A DNA stretch of 64,000 bases from assembly GCA_015075275.1 (NCBI GenBank), contig JABTUU010000001.1:558001-622000 (forward strand). Direction: 5' to 3'. Shown in pieces: positions 1-7,945 of this stretch. The notes beneath the pieces are model-generated. The model had not been told where the DNA came from, did not search any database, and saw only the letters and a program-made list of their open reading frames with translations. The position numbers and the translations under genes were made by a program. Each line of letters begins with the position of its first letter. Positions within the stretch are counted from its first letter, which is position 1. The stretch is from Anaerolineales bacterium (GTDB taxonomy: Bacteria; Chloroflexota; Anaerolineae; Anaerolineales; Villigracilaceae).

Positions 1-828
1 GGCTGGATCGTGGATCAACTCAAAGGAATGGCGGTCGGACTTCCCCTCGGCTTGATCCTCATCGAATTGCTGTATCTCGCCCTGCGAGTCACAGGCGATC
101 TGTGGTGGTTGTGGGCGGCGGCGGGACTGCTCGCCTTCAACGTCCTGCTTATCAACCTCGCACCGATACTCATCATGCCGTTGTTCAATAAATTTGTTCC
201 GCTGGGCGAGGAACACAAAGACCTGACAGATCGTTTGTTGAAACTTGCCGAGCGCGCAAACACGAAAGTTCGCGGCGTGTTTAAGTTCGACATGTCGAAG
301 CGCACCAAGTCCGCCAACGCCGCGCTGACGGGAATTGGCAACACACGCCGAATCATCTTGGGCGATACGCTCATCAACGAATTCTCCGCCGATGAAGTGG
401 AGACTGTGCTTGCCCACGAGTTGGGACATCACGTCAATCGCGATATTCCTGTATTGATCGCGTTTGGAATTGCAAGCACAACGCTTGGATTGTATCTCGC
501 GTTGCTGGGGTTGAATTGGGCGATTGGCGCGTTCGGTTTCACGTCGCCTGCGGATGTCGCCGCTCTGCCCGCGCTGGGGCTCATCATCGGCGCGTATGAC
601 CTGCTCACCATGCCGCTCAACAACGCCCTCTCGCGCTGGCGGGAGAACATGGCTGACGATTACGCGCTCAACTCCACGGGGAAGAATGAAGCGTTCGCGT
701 CTGGGTTCACGCGCTTGGCGAATCAGAACCTCGGCGAAGTTGACCCCGAAAAATGGGTGGTGTTCATGTTCTACTCGCATCCGCCGTTAGGGGAGAGGAT
801 CGCAAAGGCGCAGGCTTGGAAAGGTTGA
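1..828 (+). CDS. M48 (Ste24-like) membrane zinc metalloprotease, 5' end outside window
   Basis: The reading frame is already open at base 1, so the N-terminus lies upstream of the window; the first possible internal start is GTG at 10. Two hydrophobic segments are followed by the zinc-protease motif HELGHH (about residues 137-142 counted from the GTG), then two more hydrophobic stretches and the downstream ENMADDYAL segment that supplies the third zinc ligand (Glu) in M48 enzymes. Membrane topology, spacing and the C-terminal HPPLGERI motif match the CAAX-protease/Ste24 branch of M48 rather than HtpX. It should cleave peptides at the inner face of the membrane; the substrate cannot be read from sequence. 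It is followed immediately by an intrinsic terminator and faces the convergent obgE. Confidence 0.85.
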   Translation, partial: GWIVDQLKGMAVGLPLGLILIELLYLALRVTGDLWWLWAAAGLLAFNVLLINLAPILIMPLFNKFVPLGEEHKDLTDRLLKLAERANTKVRGVFKFDMSKRTKSANAALTGIGNTRRIILGDTLINEFSADEVETVLAHELGHHVNRDIPVLIAFGIASTTLGLYLALLGLNWAIGAFGFTSPADVAALPALGLIIGAYDLLTMPLNNALSRWRENMADDYALNSTGKNEAFASGFTRLANQNLGEVDPEKWVVFMFYSHPPLGERIAKAQAWKG

Positions 829-835
829 TAAATGC

Positions 836-873
836 AAGACCTCGGAGATTTCAAAAATCTCCGAGGTCTTTTT
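836..873 (+). terminator. Intrinsic terminator after the M48 protease gene
   Basis: A perfect 15-bp stem (836-850 pairs with 856-870, loop TCAAA) is followed by TTT, eight bases after the protease stop codon. Strong rho-independent terminator for the plus strand. Confidence 0.9.
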
Positions 874-958
874 ATAGTTCTTGCACACTTGCCACAACAG
901 AAACTGGTAAATATGAAACTTCGGGACGTTAAGCGTTGGTATTTTTTCGTGGGCAAAA

Positions 959-979
959 GCGACATGAATGTCGCGTTAC
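959..979. repeat. REP-like palindrome (GCGACATGAATGTCGC)
   Basis: The perfect palindrome GCGACAT-GA-ATGTCGC followed by GTTACG resembles the right arm of the palindrome pair inside recJ (29593-29614, GCGACTGAAGTCGC followed by TACTACG). It lies in the convergent spacer between the M48 protease and obgE and could also act as a weak obgE terminator, because TTTT follows it on the minus strand. Confidence 0.55.
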
Positions 980-990
980 GATAACCAGCG

Positions 991-1018
991 ATTAATTCTC
1001 CAATCCTCTAATTCTCAC
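991..1018. repeat. Short dispersed repeat of the GAGAATT-GGAGAATTA type
   Basis: Read on the minus strand this is GAGAATTAGAGGATTGGAGAATTAAT, very like the low-complexity tract inside recJ at 30686-30754 (CAGAGAATTGGAGAATTAGG). Found in a non-coding spacer here and within a reading frame there. Confidence 0.45.
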
Positions 1019-1042
1019 CTCGAGCATAATTACCAATTACAT

Positions 1043-2308
1043 TTATTCCTGCCATTCCAATTCAAAATCGCCGATCGCGACCGTATCGCCTTCCTGCACA
1101 CCCGCGCTGCGCAACGCTTCGTCCACGCCGAGGGTTTCCATGATCCTTTGGAAGCGCCGCACTGAACCGTCATGTTCCCACTGAGTCATTGCCGCGGCGC
1201 GTTCGATCGCGGCGCCTGCCACACGCCAGTCTTGCGCCCCTTCGCGCATCACATTGAAATCGCGCGGATCTTCTTTGGTTTTGTACACAGGCAGTGGGGC
1301 TTTGAATAATTCGAGTTCGGGCGTCTCTTGCAAAACTTGATACGCCTTGACCAGCAACTCGCGCGTGTTCGTGCGCGCCAGCGCAGAGATCGTAAACAAC
1401 TCCACCTTGATTTTTTGGAACTGTTTTTGAAGCGCGGAAAGTTTTTCTTGCGCGTCGGGCTGATCAATTTTATTAAGCGCTACGATCTGCGGCTTCTTCG
1501 CAAGGTTCGCGTCGAACAACGCCAACTCCGAATTGATCTGGCTGTAATCGGCGAACGGGTCATCGGACAACCCATCGAGCAGATGGATCAACACGCGCGT
1601 GCGTTGGATGTGGCGCAGGAAGTCGTGTCCCAGCCCCGCGCCGTGACTCGCGCCCTCGATCAGACCGGGGATGTCTGCCAGCACAACCGAAGCGTTCACG
1701 TCAATCTCAGCGACTCCGAGATTCGGCTCCAGCGTGGTGAATGGATACGCCGCGATCTTCGGTCTCGCGTTCGTCAATACCGAGAGCAACGTGGATTTGC
1801 CCGCGTTGGGGACGCCGATCAAGCCGAGGTCGGCGATCAACTTCAATTCCAGTCTGAGGCGTTTTTCTTCGTGGGGCGCGCCTTTTTCTGCGATGCGCGG
1901 CGCCTGATTGCGCGAGGTCGCGAAGTGCTGGTTGCCGCGTCCGCCGCGACCGCCCCTGCAGACGATAAATTGTTGTTTTGGCTGCGTTAAGTCGCCGATG
2001 ATCTCGTTCGTTTCCGCGTCAAATAGAATCGTACCGGGCGGCACGGGAATGATCAAATCTTTTCCCCCGCGTCCGGTCATTTGCGATGCGCCGCCATTAA
2101 CGCCGTCTTCCGCTTTAAATTTCTGGTTTGGGCGAAACGCGGAAAGCGCGTTAAGCGTGGGGCGCACTTCGAAAATTACGTCGCCGCCTTTGCCGCCATC
2201 GCCGCCGTCAGGTCCGCCGCGCGGGATGAATTTTTCGCGACGGAAATGCACCATCCCGTCGCCGCCTTTGCCCGAACGAATGTGGATTTCTACCTGGTCT
2301 GTGAACAT
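1043..2308 (-). CDS. obgE: GTPase ObgE/CgtA
   Basis: Obg-family GTPase that binds the 50S subunit and acts in ribosome maturation and stress control. Domain order is complete: a Gly-rich Obg domain (about residues 1-158, with GGDGGKGGD-type repeats), the G domain with P-loop GVPNAGKST (about 165), DIPGLIEGA (G3), NKID (G4) and a SAL motif (G5), then a C-terminal OCT domain (about 345-421). Length 421 aa is normal for a three-domain Obg. The start at 2308 gives the canonical MFTDQVEI N-terminus. It is not clustered with rplU/rpmA here, which is the usual arrangement elsewhere. Confidence 0.97.
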   Translation of the reverse strand: MFTDQVEIHIRSGKGGDGMVHFRREKFIPRGGPDGGDGGKGGDVIFEVRPTLNALSAFRPNQKFKAEDGVNGGASQMTGRGGKDLIIPVPPGTILFDAETNEIIGDLTQPKQQFIVCRGGRGGRGNQHFATSRNQAPRIAEKGAPHEEKRLRLELKLIADLGLIGVPNAGKSTLLSVLTNARPKIAAYPFTTLEPNLGVAEIDVNASVVLADIPGLIEGASHGAGLGHDFLRHIQRTRVLIHLLDGLSDDPFADYSQINSELALFDANLAKKPQIVALNKIDQPDAQEKLSALQKQFQKIKVELFTISALARTNTRELLVKAYQVLQETPELELFKAPLPVYKTKEDPRDFNVMREGAQDWRVAGAAIERAAAMTQWEHDGSVRRFQRIMETLGVDEALRSAGVQEGDTVAIGDFELEWQE

Positions 2309-2340
2309 GAGGAGATTATATCGTTAGATATTGTAATTGG

Positions 2341-3315
2341 CTAAGCAGGTAGAAAATAAGCGACCAATATGAATATAGGGATAAGCGTAAAGAAGAGAAG
2401 GACGAACGCGACCAAGGACAGTCCCGCGGTAAGCCACCAGGATTCGTTTCGCGCTTGTTCTTTTGCGACCAATTCGTCAATACCGTTTCTTATTGTTTCG
2501 TTGTACCATAGATAAATTAGGATTGGATATGTCGCCGTTAGGGGAATGCCGAACCAAACTGGCAGATTGGAAACTAGCGCGCCGATCAGTACGCTGAGCG
2601 TTGCAGAAATAATTAGCCCGATGAAGCCGACAAGCAGACTGCCTCGAAATTGATCTTCGCGTCTCAATCTCTTGAAATTAAGGGCGATCAGCATGGCGCC
2701 TGCCGCGAAACCGCCGAACGTCGCTGCCGCAACAGCTTGCCAAACGGAGAAATAGCGCGGGACGTTTCGTTTCGTTATTTCTTCGTTGATATTTGTAAAG
2801 ACCTTCTGCTTTTGAAGCGTAAATTCGTCCGATGTGATGACGCCTTCATCCAAAAGCTTTTTCATCTTCCTGATTTGCGCGATGTCAGCATCGGGCGGTT
2901 CAGCCTTCTGAACGATAGACATGCTGAAAAATCTATTCGTTCGCTCCTCATCTTCTGGCGTGGGGGTATAAAATAGGCGGGCTATCCATGAGGCGAGCCA
3001 GGCGACGACGTAGGCGACTAGCGGCGCTCCCAATAGAAGGATTGATAAAGGCGCAGCGATCCACCATTTCTGCCGCAAAATGGCCGCCAGGATTAGAGAG
3101 GCGACCGCAACAATGACCGCGAGGATAAATGGGAAAATAAAGACCATAAAAATATCCAAGGATCGTTGATGTTCGTCTTGAAAGATTGGCGCCTTCGATG
3201 CGAAGGCAAGGAGCATAAAGAGAAGCCAGCACAGAAGAACCTCGCCCCCGATCGTAACTAGAAGCAGAGCTATGAAGTTTTTTCTGATAGAAAAGCGGTT
3301 TGATGAGGAAGTCAT
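2341..3315 (-). CDS. Multi-pass membrane protein with central SHOCT-like segment
   Basis: 324 aa. Three N-terminal hydrophobic helices (about residues 14-38, 52-75, 85-108) are followed by a soluble stretch with the SHOCT-type signature IRKMKKLLDEGVITSDEF (about 145-165), where an Asp/Glu-Gly-Ile/Val-Ile-Thr turn separates two short helices. Four or five further membrane helices fill the C-terminal half. SHOCT segments typically sit at the ends of membrane or phage proteins and are thought to mediate oligomerisation. The function is unknown. It lies 32 bp downstream of the obgE start on the same strand, so it may be transcribed into obgE. Confidence 0.7.
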   Translation of the reverse strand: MTSSSNRFSIRKNFIALLLVTIGGEVLLCWLLFMLLAFASKAPIFQDEHQRSLDIFMVFIFPFILAVIVAVASLILAAILRQKWWIAAPLSILLLGAPLVAYVVAWLASWIARLFYTPTPEDEERTNRFFSMSIVQKAEPPDADIAQIRKMKKLLDEGVITSDEFTLQKQKVFTNINEEITKRNVPRYFSVWQAVAAATFGGFAAGAMLIALNFKRLRREDQFRGSLLVGFIGLIISATLSVLIGALVSNLPVWFGIPLTATYPILIYLWYNETIRNGIDELVAKEQARNESWWLTAGLSLVAFVLLFFTLIPIFILVAYFLPA

Positions 3316-3382
3316 TAATTCCCTTGATTTAAACGGATTGTTTGGCAGTTGGTTGTGCCGCCTTAAAAGCGTTGTGATGGCT

Positions 3383-4291
3383 TTATGTATTTTTCTCTAC
3401 AAGAAACATGGAAAGCAGCGGCGTTTTTTTGAGGAGAAATCGGAAACGCCAAAGTGCGAATGCGACCCCGCCGACGAACATCAACTCCGTTGCCTCCTCC
3501 CAAAACTCGAACCAGACGAGGTTCTCCGCAAAGATGGCGTTGAGTGCAATGCGGAAATAGGCAAAGCCGAGCGCGCCCAGCCCTGCGCAGAGCATGGCTT
3601 TTGCGCGAAAAGGCATCACGGACGGTCCGTTCAGGAGGTAAAAGAATGTGACGATAAAGATGATCATCGAAAGCGCCGGAAGGACGCGGCGCTCATAGAT
3701 CTCGTACGCTTCGAAGCGCGCGTACGAATAGGAGATGTTGAAAATGGTGGTTGTGTACGCGTCGGTTTGAAGCGGGGCGAGCAAGGGGATGAACGTGAGC
3801 ACGGCGAAGATCGGCAGCGCGAAAAGCGTGAATGCCCGGATCTCTTTCAGAAACAACGGTTTGCGTTGGGCGTTGGTCAGCATCTCGACCCATTCGATCA
3901 GGGCTAACAGCGTGAGACCGAATGCCAGCGCCATGCCGAAACTGTGCAGGTATTCCGAGACCAACGATTCGTGACGGTAAATGTAGAAGTTGATCGCGCA
4001 GAAAATTTCCCCGACGAGGAAAGCGACTTGCCCCCACATGAGGACGGTCAACGCCGGGCGCGTCTGTCCGATGAGAGCGACGATGACCGCCAGACACAAC
4101 ATCATGTAGATCGGTTTGATGACTAACCCCGCAAGGGCTTGAGCGGCTTGCTCATAGAGAGGCATCTCGCGTGTCGGGAGAGAGGCGATGTCACGCGTCA
4201 GCGAGTTGCCCTCCAGCGTATAGATCGTCACAGGGATGAGTCCCGTCAGCAAGATTAGCGTCAATAACAAGATCGTTTGAAATCGATTCAT
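3383..4291 (-). CDS. Hypothetical multi-pass membrane protein, probably leaderless mRNA
   Basis: About 302 aa with seven or eight predicted membrane helices and a short basic tail; no family recognised. I place the start at ATG 4291 (MNRFQTILLLTLILL), not the ATG at 4336, because a consensus promoter (TTGAAA, 18 bp, TATAAT) ends only 6 nt upstream of 4291, so transcription should begin at about the A of this ATG. No Shine-Dalgarno sequence precedes it. Internal features are Tyr- and Glu-containing loops, for example YRHESLVSEYLHSFG. Divergent from lgt, with which it shares the short spacer. Confidence 0.65.
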   Translation of the reverse strand: MNRFQTILLLTLILLTGLIPVTIYTLEGNSLTRDIASLPTREMPLYEQAAQALAGLVIKPIYMMLCLAVIVALIGQTRPALTVLMWGQVAFLVGEIFCAINFYIYRHESLVSEYLHSFGMALAFGLTLLALIEWVEMLTNAQRKPLFLKEIRAFTLFALPIFAVLTFIPLLAPLQTDAYTTTIFNISYSYARFEAYEIYERRVLPALSMIIFIVTFFYLLNGPSVMPFRAKAMLCAGLGALGFAYFRIALNAIFAENLVWFEFWEEATELMFVGGVAFALWRFRFLLKKTPLLSMFLVEKNT

Positions 4292-4297
4292 GTTTGC

Positions 4298-4327
4298 ATT
4301 ATATGCGATTTGCCTATTTACTTTCAA
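4298..4327 (-). promoter_or_regulatory. Sigma-70 promoter abutting the start codon
   Basis: Minus-strand TTGAAA (4327-4322), 18-bp spacer, TATAAT (4303-4298), then GCAAAC and ATG at 4291. The expected transcription start coincides with the start codon, which implies a leaderless mRNA. Confidence 0.75.
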
Positions 4328-4378
4328 TTGCTTCAAGCGTACAATGGGTCAACGTCCGATTCGCTATAGGAGGCGAGC

Positions 4379-5149
4379 ATGACCCCGATGCCGGTGTTGT
4401 TCACAGTTGGCGACGTTCCCATTTATTCACACGGATTTTTCCTGCTGGTTGCCTTGCTGGCTGGCTTGGGCTGGTTGTTGATCGAAGCCAAGCGCAGGCG
4501 CTGGTCGAAAGAGGAAGTGATTCCCATCACGCTGGGGGCGTTCGTCGGGGGGATGATCGGCGCGCGCGTTTCCATTTTATTTTTCAACGGATTCGAATAC
4601 GCCCCGCTCGTGTTGAACATGTACGCGTTGTTCGACCCGCGCATCGGACCCGGTTCGATCCTCGGAGGGGTGGCTGGGGCTTACATCGGCGGCTACATCG
4701 CCAGTAAAGCGATCGGCAAAGAGTCGTGCTCGTGCGACGCGTTCGCCCCCGCGATGGCGTTGGCAACCGCCATCGGTCGCATCGGTTGTTATCTTTCCTT
4801 TGAAGATGGGCTTGGTAAACCCACGACATTTCCGTGGGGTGTGCCGGTTCCCGGTGGCGAATATCTCGTGCATCCCGCGCCGCTCTATGACATGGCGTTC
4901 AATTTGGTCTGGTTCGGAATTTTGCTCGCCCTGCGCGATCACAAGTGGATGCAGAACGGCAACCTCTTGAAGTTTGGCATCGCGGGCTATGCCTTCTTCC
5001 GCTTTTTCGTGGAGTTCGCGCGCAACAATCAAGTGATGGCGTTGGGACTCACCGGTCAACAGTTTGTGAGCGCGTTGTTGTTCGTGGGGGTGGTCGTTTA
5101 TTTTGTGAAGAATCGTGAAAAACTATTTGCGGCCCCACAGCCTGCTTAA
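4379..5149 (+). CDS. lgt: Prolipoprotein diacylglyceryl transferase family protein
   Basis: 256 aa with about seven membrane helices. Lgt moves diacylglycerol from phosphatidylglycerol to the lipobox cysteine of prolipoproteins. Visible hallmarks are an early YSHGFF segment, RIGPGSILGG, the signature-like GRIGCYLSFEDG (about 138-149), HPAPLYD and a C-terminal FFVEFAR motif. The signature departs from the proteobacterial GRIGNFINGE form, and the cytoplasmic loop contains CSC, so it may be a divergent paralogue rather than the only Lgt. The ATG at 4379 has GGAGG 7-11 bases upstream. Confidence 0.8.
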   Translation: MTPMPVLFTVGDVPIYSHGFFLLVALLAGLGWLLIEAKRRRWSKEEVIPITLGAFVGGMIGARVSILFFNGFEYAPLVLNMYALFDPRIGPGSILGGVAGAYIGGYIASKAIGKESCSCDAFAPAMALATAIGRIGCYLSFEDGLGKPTTFPWGVPVPGGEYLVHPAPLYDMAFNLVWFGILLALRDHKWMQNGNLLKFGIAGYAFFRFFVEFARNNQVMALGLTGQQFVSALLFVGVVVYFVKNREKLFAAPQPA

Positions 5150-5215
5150 AAGAAAATTGAAATCAAAGACGAAGATTGCGATTTTCATAATATTGTCCGT
5201 TTAAAGCGAGGAATC

Positions 5216-5647
5216 ATGAATTCGGAAAACAACTCCCCACTGGACTCGAATCAGGGCGGCGGCAAATCAAAATGGCTGGCTCGTAGGGAATATACCGACC
5301 CCGCTGAAAAGAAGCGCGATTTTTGGATCGGCGTGATTATCTTTTTTGTATTGAACATTGTACTGACGCTATGTCAGTGGGGCTTGGGATTTGGTTTGCT
5401 TTCCGCCTCCTCCAATTTCGCCGCTACAGATTCCGTATCTTCCGCGTTGGAATCCATTCTCTATCTTATTTTTGCCTTGGCGCCTTGGGCGATCAACATC
5501 GGCTTGATAGTCTACTTCGCCCTTACGCGCAGTCAGATCGCCCTCGGCATGGTGGCGGGATTTGGCATCGCGCTCGCCATCGTGATTTGTCTCGGAGTGC
5601 TCTTTACCGTGTGGTGCTTCGCCTCGCTTAGCGCGGGTAGTTACTAA
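5216..5647 (+). CDS. Small three-helix membrane protein, function unknown
   Basis: 143 aa: a polar N-terminus of about 35 residues (Asn/Ser/Gly-rich, then KWLARREYTDPAEKKRDFW) followed by three hydrophobic helices (about 37-60, 80-103, 110-135). GCGAGGAATC precedes the ATG as ribosome-binding site. It ends 18 bp before the radical-SAM gene on the same strand, so the two are probably co-transcribed. No family recognised. Confidence 0.6.
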   Translation: MNSENNSPLDSNQGGGKSKWLARREYTDPAEKKRDFWIGVIIFFVLNIVLTLCQWGLGFGLLSASSNFAATDSVSSALESILYLIFALAPWAINIGLIVYFALTRSQIALGMVAGFGIALAIVICLGVLFTVWCFASLSAGSY

Positions 5648-5665
5648 TCGTTCGTCGGAGAATTC

Positions 5666-7174
5666 ATGGAAGCGACCATCGTCAAAGAAAACCGTAAGGA
5701 AATATTTTGGGAGTTGACCAAATCCATCTGCCCCGAGTGCCGTAAAGTCGTTGACGCGCGGATTCTTCTGCGCGATGGAAAAGTTTATATTCGTAAATGG
5801 TGCCAGGATCACGGTTCATCTGAGGCGTTGTTCTTCGGCGACGCCGAGTTGTACGTCAAGATCATGCCGTACAATAAACCAGGCACAATCCCGTTGAAAT
5901 TTTCCACAGAAATTCGCGAAGGCTGTCCGCATGATTGCGGTTTATGTCCCGATCACCAGCAACATGCGTGTTTAGGATTGATCGAGGTCAACCAAGCTTG
6001 CAATTTGGATTGCCCGCTGTGCTTCGCCAACGCGGGGACACATCTCGCCAAAGACGGCTTTGAGCTGACCTACGAGCAGGTGGAGTTTATGATTGACAAC
6101 TTCATCGCCGCTGAAGGCGACCCGGAAGTGTTGCAATTCTCCGGCGGCGAACCAAGCCTGCACCCGCAAATCATTGATTTCATCGAACTGGCCAATCGCA
6201 AAGGCATCAAATATGTGATGCTGAACACCAACGGCATTCGCATTGCGCGCGACGATAAATTTTTGGAAGCGCTGGCGAAAACGAAAGCGCACGTCTATTT
6301 GCAGTTCGACGGCTTTGAGACGCGCACGAACGAGTTGATCCGCGGCAAAGCGGACCTGCTTGACATCAAATTGAAAGCGCTGGATCGGCTGGCGAAACAT
6401 GACATGCGCGTCGTGCTGGTCGCGGCGGTCGAGCGCGGCATCAACGAACATGAGATCGGGCATATTGTGGAGTTTGGGTTGAGTCATCCTGCCGTGTTCG
6501 GCGTCAACTTTCAGCCCGCCTTCCGCGCGCAACGGCACATCGAAGCTGACCCACTCACGCGCATGACCATCCCTGACGTGTTGAAGAATTTGGAAACGCA
6601 GACGAACGGCTTGATCAAACTCGACGATTTCGTCCCCGTCCCGTGCTGTATGCCGACGTGCAACTTCGTCACCTACGCGCTGATCGAAGGCGACACGGTC
6701 ACGCCCATCACGCGCATCCTTGATATTTCGCACTATCTCAACTACATCAAGAATCGCACCATGCCTGCGCTGAATGACGACTTGCTTAAAACGCTCGAGC
6801 GATTGTGGAGCAGTTCGGCAAAGGTCGGCTCGGACGAAGCCGCGCAAGACATCACGAACATGCTCAAAGGGAAGTCGAACGGCCGGAGCGAGCCTCACAC
6901 TATCGAAGAGACGCGCGCGGGTCAACGCTGCGAATCCTGCCATGCGCACTTACCGTTGAGCGAGCACGCGCCGCGCGATCTGGGTCGCCACGTGTTCATG
7001 ATTAACACGCGCGACTTCATGGACCCGTACACCTTCAACGTCAAGAACGCGATGAAGTGTTGTGTGGAATTCCTGATCCCCGATGGGCGGATGATTCCAT
7101 TTTGCACGTACAACACGGTGGGTTATCGCGAGCAGGTCGCGGCGAGTTTACGTAATACTGCAACTGCGAAATGA
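5666..7174 (+). CDS. Radical SAM protein resembling tetraether lipid synthase (Tes)
   Basis: 502 aa. The radical SAM cluster motif is CNLDCPLC (Cys112, Cys116, Cys119), the CxxxCxxC spacing, preceded by a Cys-rich N-terminal module: CPEC at 22-25, C46 with H49, then CPHDCGLC at 87-94. FSGGEPSLHP follows as the GGE SAM-binding element. A second Cys set lies at the C-terminus (CESCHAH, KCC, FCTY). This layout is that of the MJ0619/Tes family, in which archaeal Tes joins two lipid alkyl chains carbon-to-carbon to make tetraethers. Bacterial members may act on membrane lipid chains or on something else; the substrate here is inferred only from family. Followed by a clear terminator. Confidence 0.75.
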   Translation: MEATIVKENRKEIFWELTKSICPECRKVVDARILLRDGKVYIRKWCQDHGSSEALFFGDAELYVKIMPYNKPGTIPLKFSTEIREGCPHDCGLCPDHQQHACLGLIEVNQACNLDCPLCFANAGTHLAKDGFELTYEQVEFMIDNFIAAEGDPEVLQFSGGEPSLHPQIIDFIELANRKGIKYVMLNTNGIRIARDDKFLEALAKTKAHVYLQFDGFETRTNELIRGKADLLDIKLKALDRLAKHDMRVVLVAAVERGINEHEIGHIVEFGLSHPAVFGVNFQPAFRAQRHIEADPLTRMTIPDVLKNLETQTNGLIKLDDFVPVPCCMPTCNFVTYALIEGDTVTPITRILDISHYLNYIKNRTMPALNDDLLKTLERLWSSSAKVGSDEAAQDITNMLKGKSNGRSEPHTIEETRAGQRCESCHAHLPLSEHAPRDLGRHVFMINTRDFMDPYTFNVKNAMKCCVEFLIPDGRMIPFCTYNTVGYREQVAASLRNTATAK

Positions 7175-7179
7175 AAAAG

Positions 7180-7206
7180 AGAAGCCTCAACGAGGCTTCT
7201 TTCTTT
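7180..7206 (+). terminator. Intrinsic terminator after the Tes-like gene
   Basis: Stem AGAAGCCTC / GAGGCTTCT (7180-7188 with 7192-7200), AAC loop, then TTCTTT, beginning 6 bp after the stop codon. Confidence 0.85.
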
Positions 7207-7220
7207 ATGAGAGCTTGTGC

Positions 7221-7238
7221 CGCAAAGTTGACTTTGCG
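7221..7238. repeat. REP palindrome CGCAAAGTTGACTTTGCG
   Basis: Perfect 18-bp palindrome. It matches the palindrome left of the transposase (25229-25246, CGCAAACTTCAGTTTGCG) except for base changes that keep the pairing, as expected of a structured REP element. Lies between the Tes-like gene and bioY. Confidence 0.6.
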
Positions 7239-7282
7239 CTTGACCGCGGCAATATTTATGTCGCTCTACGGTGTGGACTAAA

Positions 7283-7855
7283 TTACCTGACGAGTTTCCA
7301 CGCCGCGGGCAGAACGAGTGAAGCGAGGATTAACTTGATCGCATCACCGATCAAAAATGGGAGCAAGCCAAACTCGATGGCTTGGCTATAACTTTTCAAA
7401 AAGATTCCCAGCCACGCGACGCCGAAAAGATAGATGACGACCGCGCCAACGATGAACGGGATGATGGACGTGCGGACGCTTTGCTCCAGTCCGCGTTCTG
7501 CGAGCAGACCTACAACATACGCGGCAACGACGAAGCCGGCGAGATAGCCCGCCGTCGCGCCGGTGAGGATGCCAAGTCCGCGCGCGCCGCCTGCGAAGAA
7601 CGGCAGACCCATCCCGCCTTCGACGATGTAGAGGATCATCGAAGCCGCGCCGCGTTTCGATCCCAGCGCCGCGCCAATCAGCAAGACTCCGAACGTTTGC
7701 CCGGTAATCGGGACGGGCGTGAACGGAAGCAGAATCTCGATTTGTGCCAACGCGGCGATGAGCAGACTACCTGTAACAATCAGAAAAATATCGCGCACGC
7801 GCGAAGATAGATTTGGAAAGTAGCGAGTAGAAAGTGTGGGGGCGAGTGTGGTCAT
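7283..7855 (-). CDS. bioY: Biotin transporter substrate-binding subunit BioY
   Basis: 190 aa with six membrane helices, the S-component fold of ECF transporters. Characteristic BioY features are ITGQTFGVLLIGAALGSKRG after the second helix, the Gly-rich GGMGLPFFAGGARG loop and GYLAGF. It captures biotin and normally works with an EcfA/EcfT energising module, absent from this window; some BioY act alone. It lies downstream of argS on the same strand, separated by a dispersed repeat. GAGTTTTTC is all that precedes the ATG, so the ribosome-binding site is weak (AGGAG lies slightly further upstream). Confidence 0.93.
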   Translation of the reverse strand: MTTLAPTLSTRYFPNLSSRVRDIFLIVTGSLLIAALAQIEILLPFTPVPITGQTFGVLLIGAALGSKRGAASMILYIVEGGMGLPFFAGGARGLGILTGATAGYLAGFVVAAYVVGLLAERGLEQSVRTSIIPFIVGAVVIYLFGVAWLGIFLKSYSQAIEFGLLPFLIGDAIKLILASLVLPAAWKLVR

Positions 7856-7875
7856 GAAAAACTCCTATTTTGTTT

Positions 7876-7939
7876 GTCACTCTGAGCGTTAGCGAAGAGT
7901 CTCTGCCGTTTGAGTCGGAGATGCTTTGCTCAATATGAC
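7876..7939. repeat. Imperfect inverted repeat, dispersed TGAGCGTTAGCGAAG family
   Basis: Ends GTCACTCTGAGCG... and ...GCTCAATATGAC are imperfect inverted copies (compare GTCATATTGAGCAAAGCATCTC on the other strand). The core TGAGCGTTAGCGAAGAGTCTC recurs in inverted orientation at 49996-50016. It occupies the whole bioY-argS spacer. Confidence 0.6.
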
Positions 7940-7945
7940 ATGAAC

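Noticed and set aside
1328..1990. Long open frame antisense to obgE (and similarly 5972-6949 opposite the radical SAM gene and 50831-51964 opposite the flavoprotein gene)
   Set aside because: These follow the codon structure of well-supported genes on the other strand, show Arg/His-rich translations with no domain and have no ribosome-binding sites; they are shadows.
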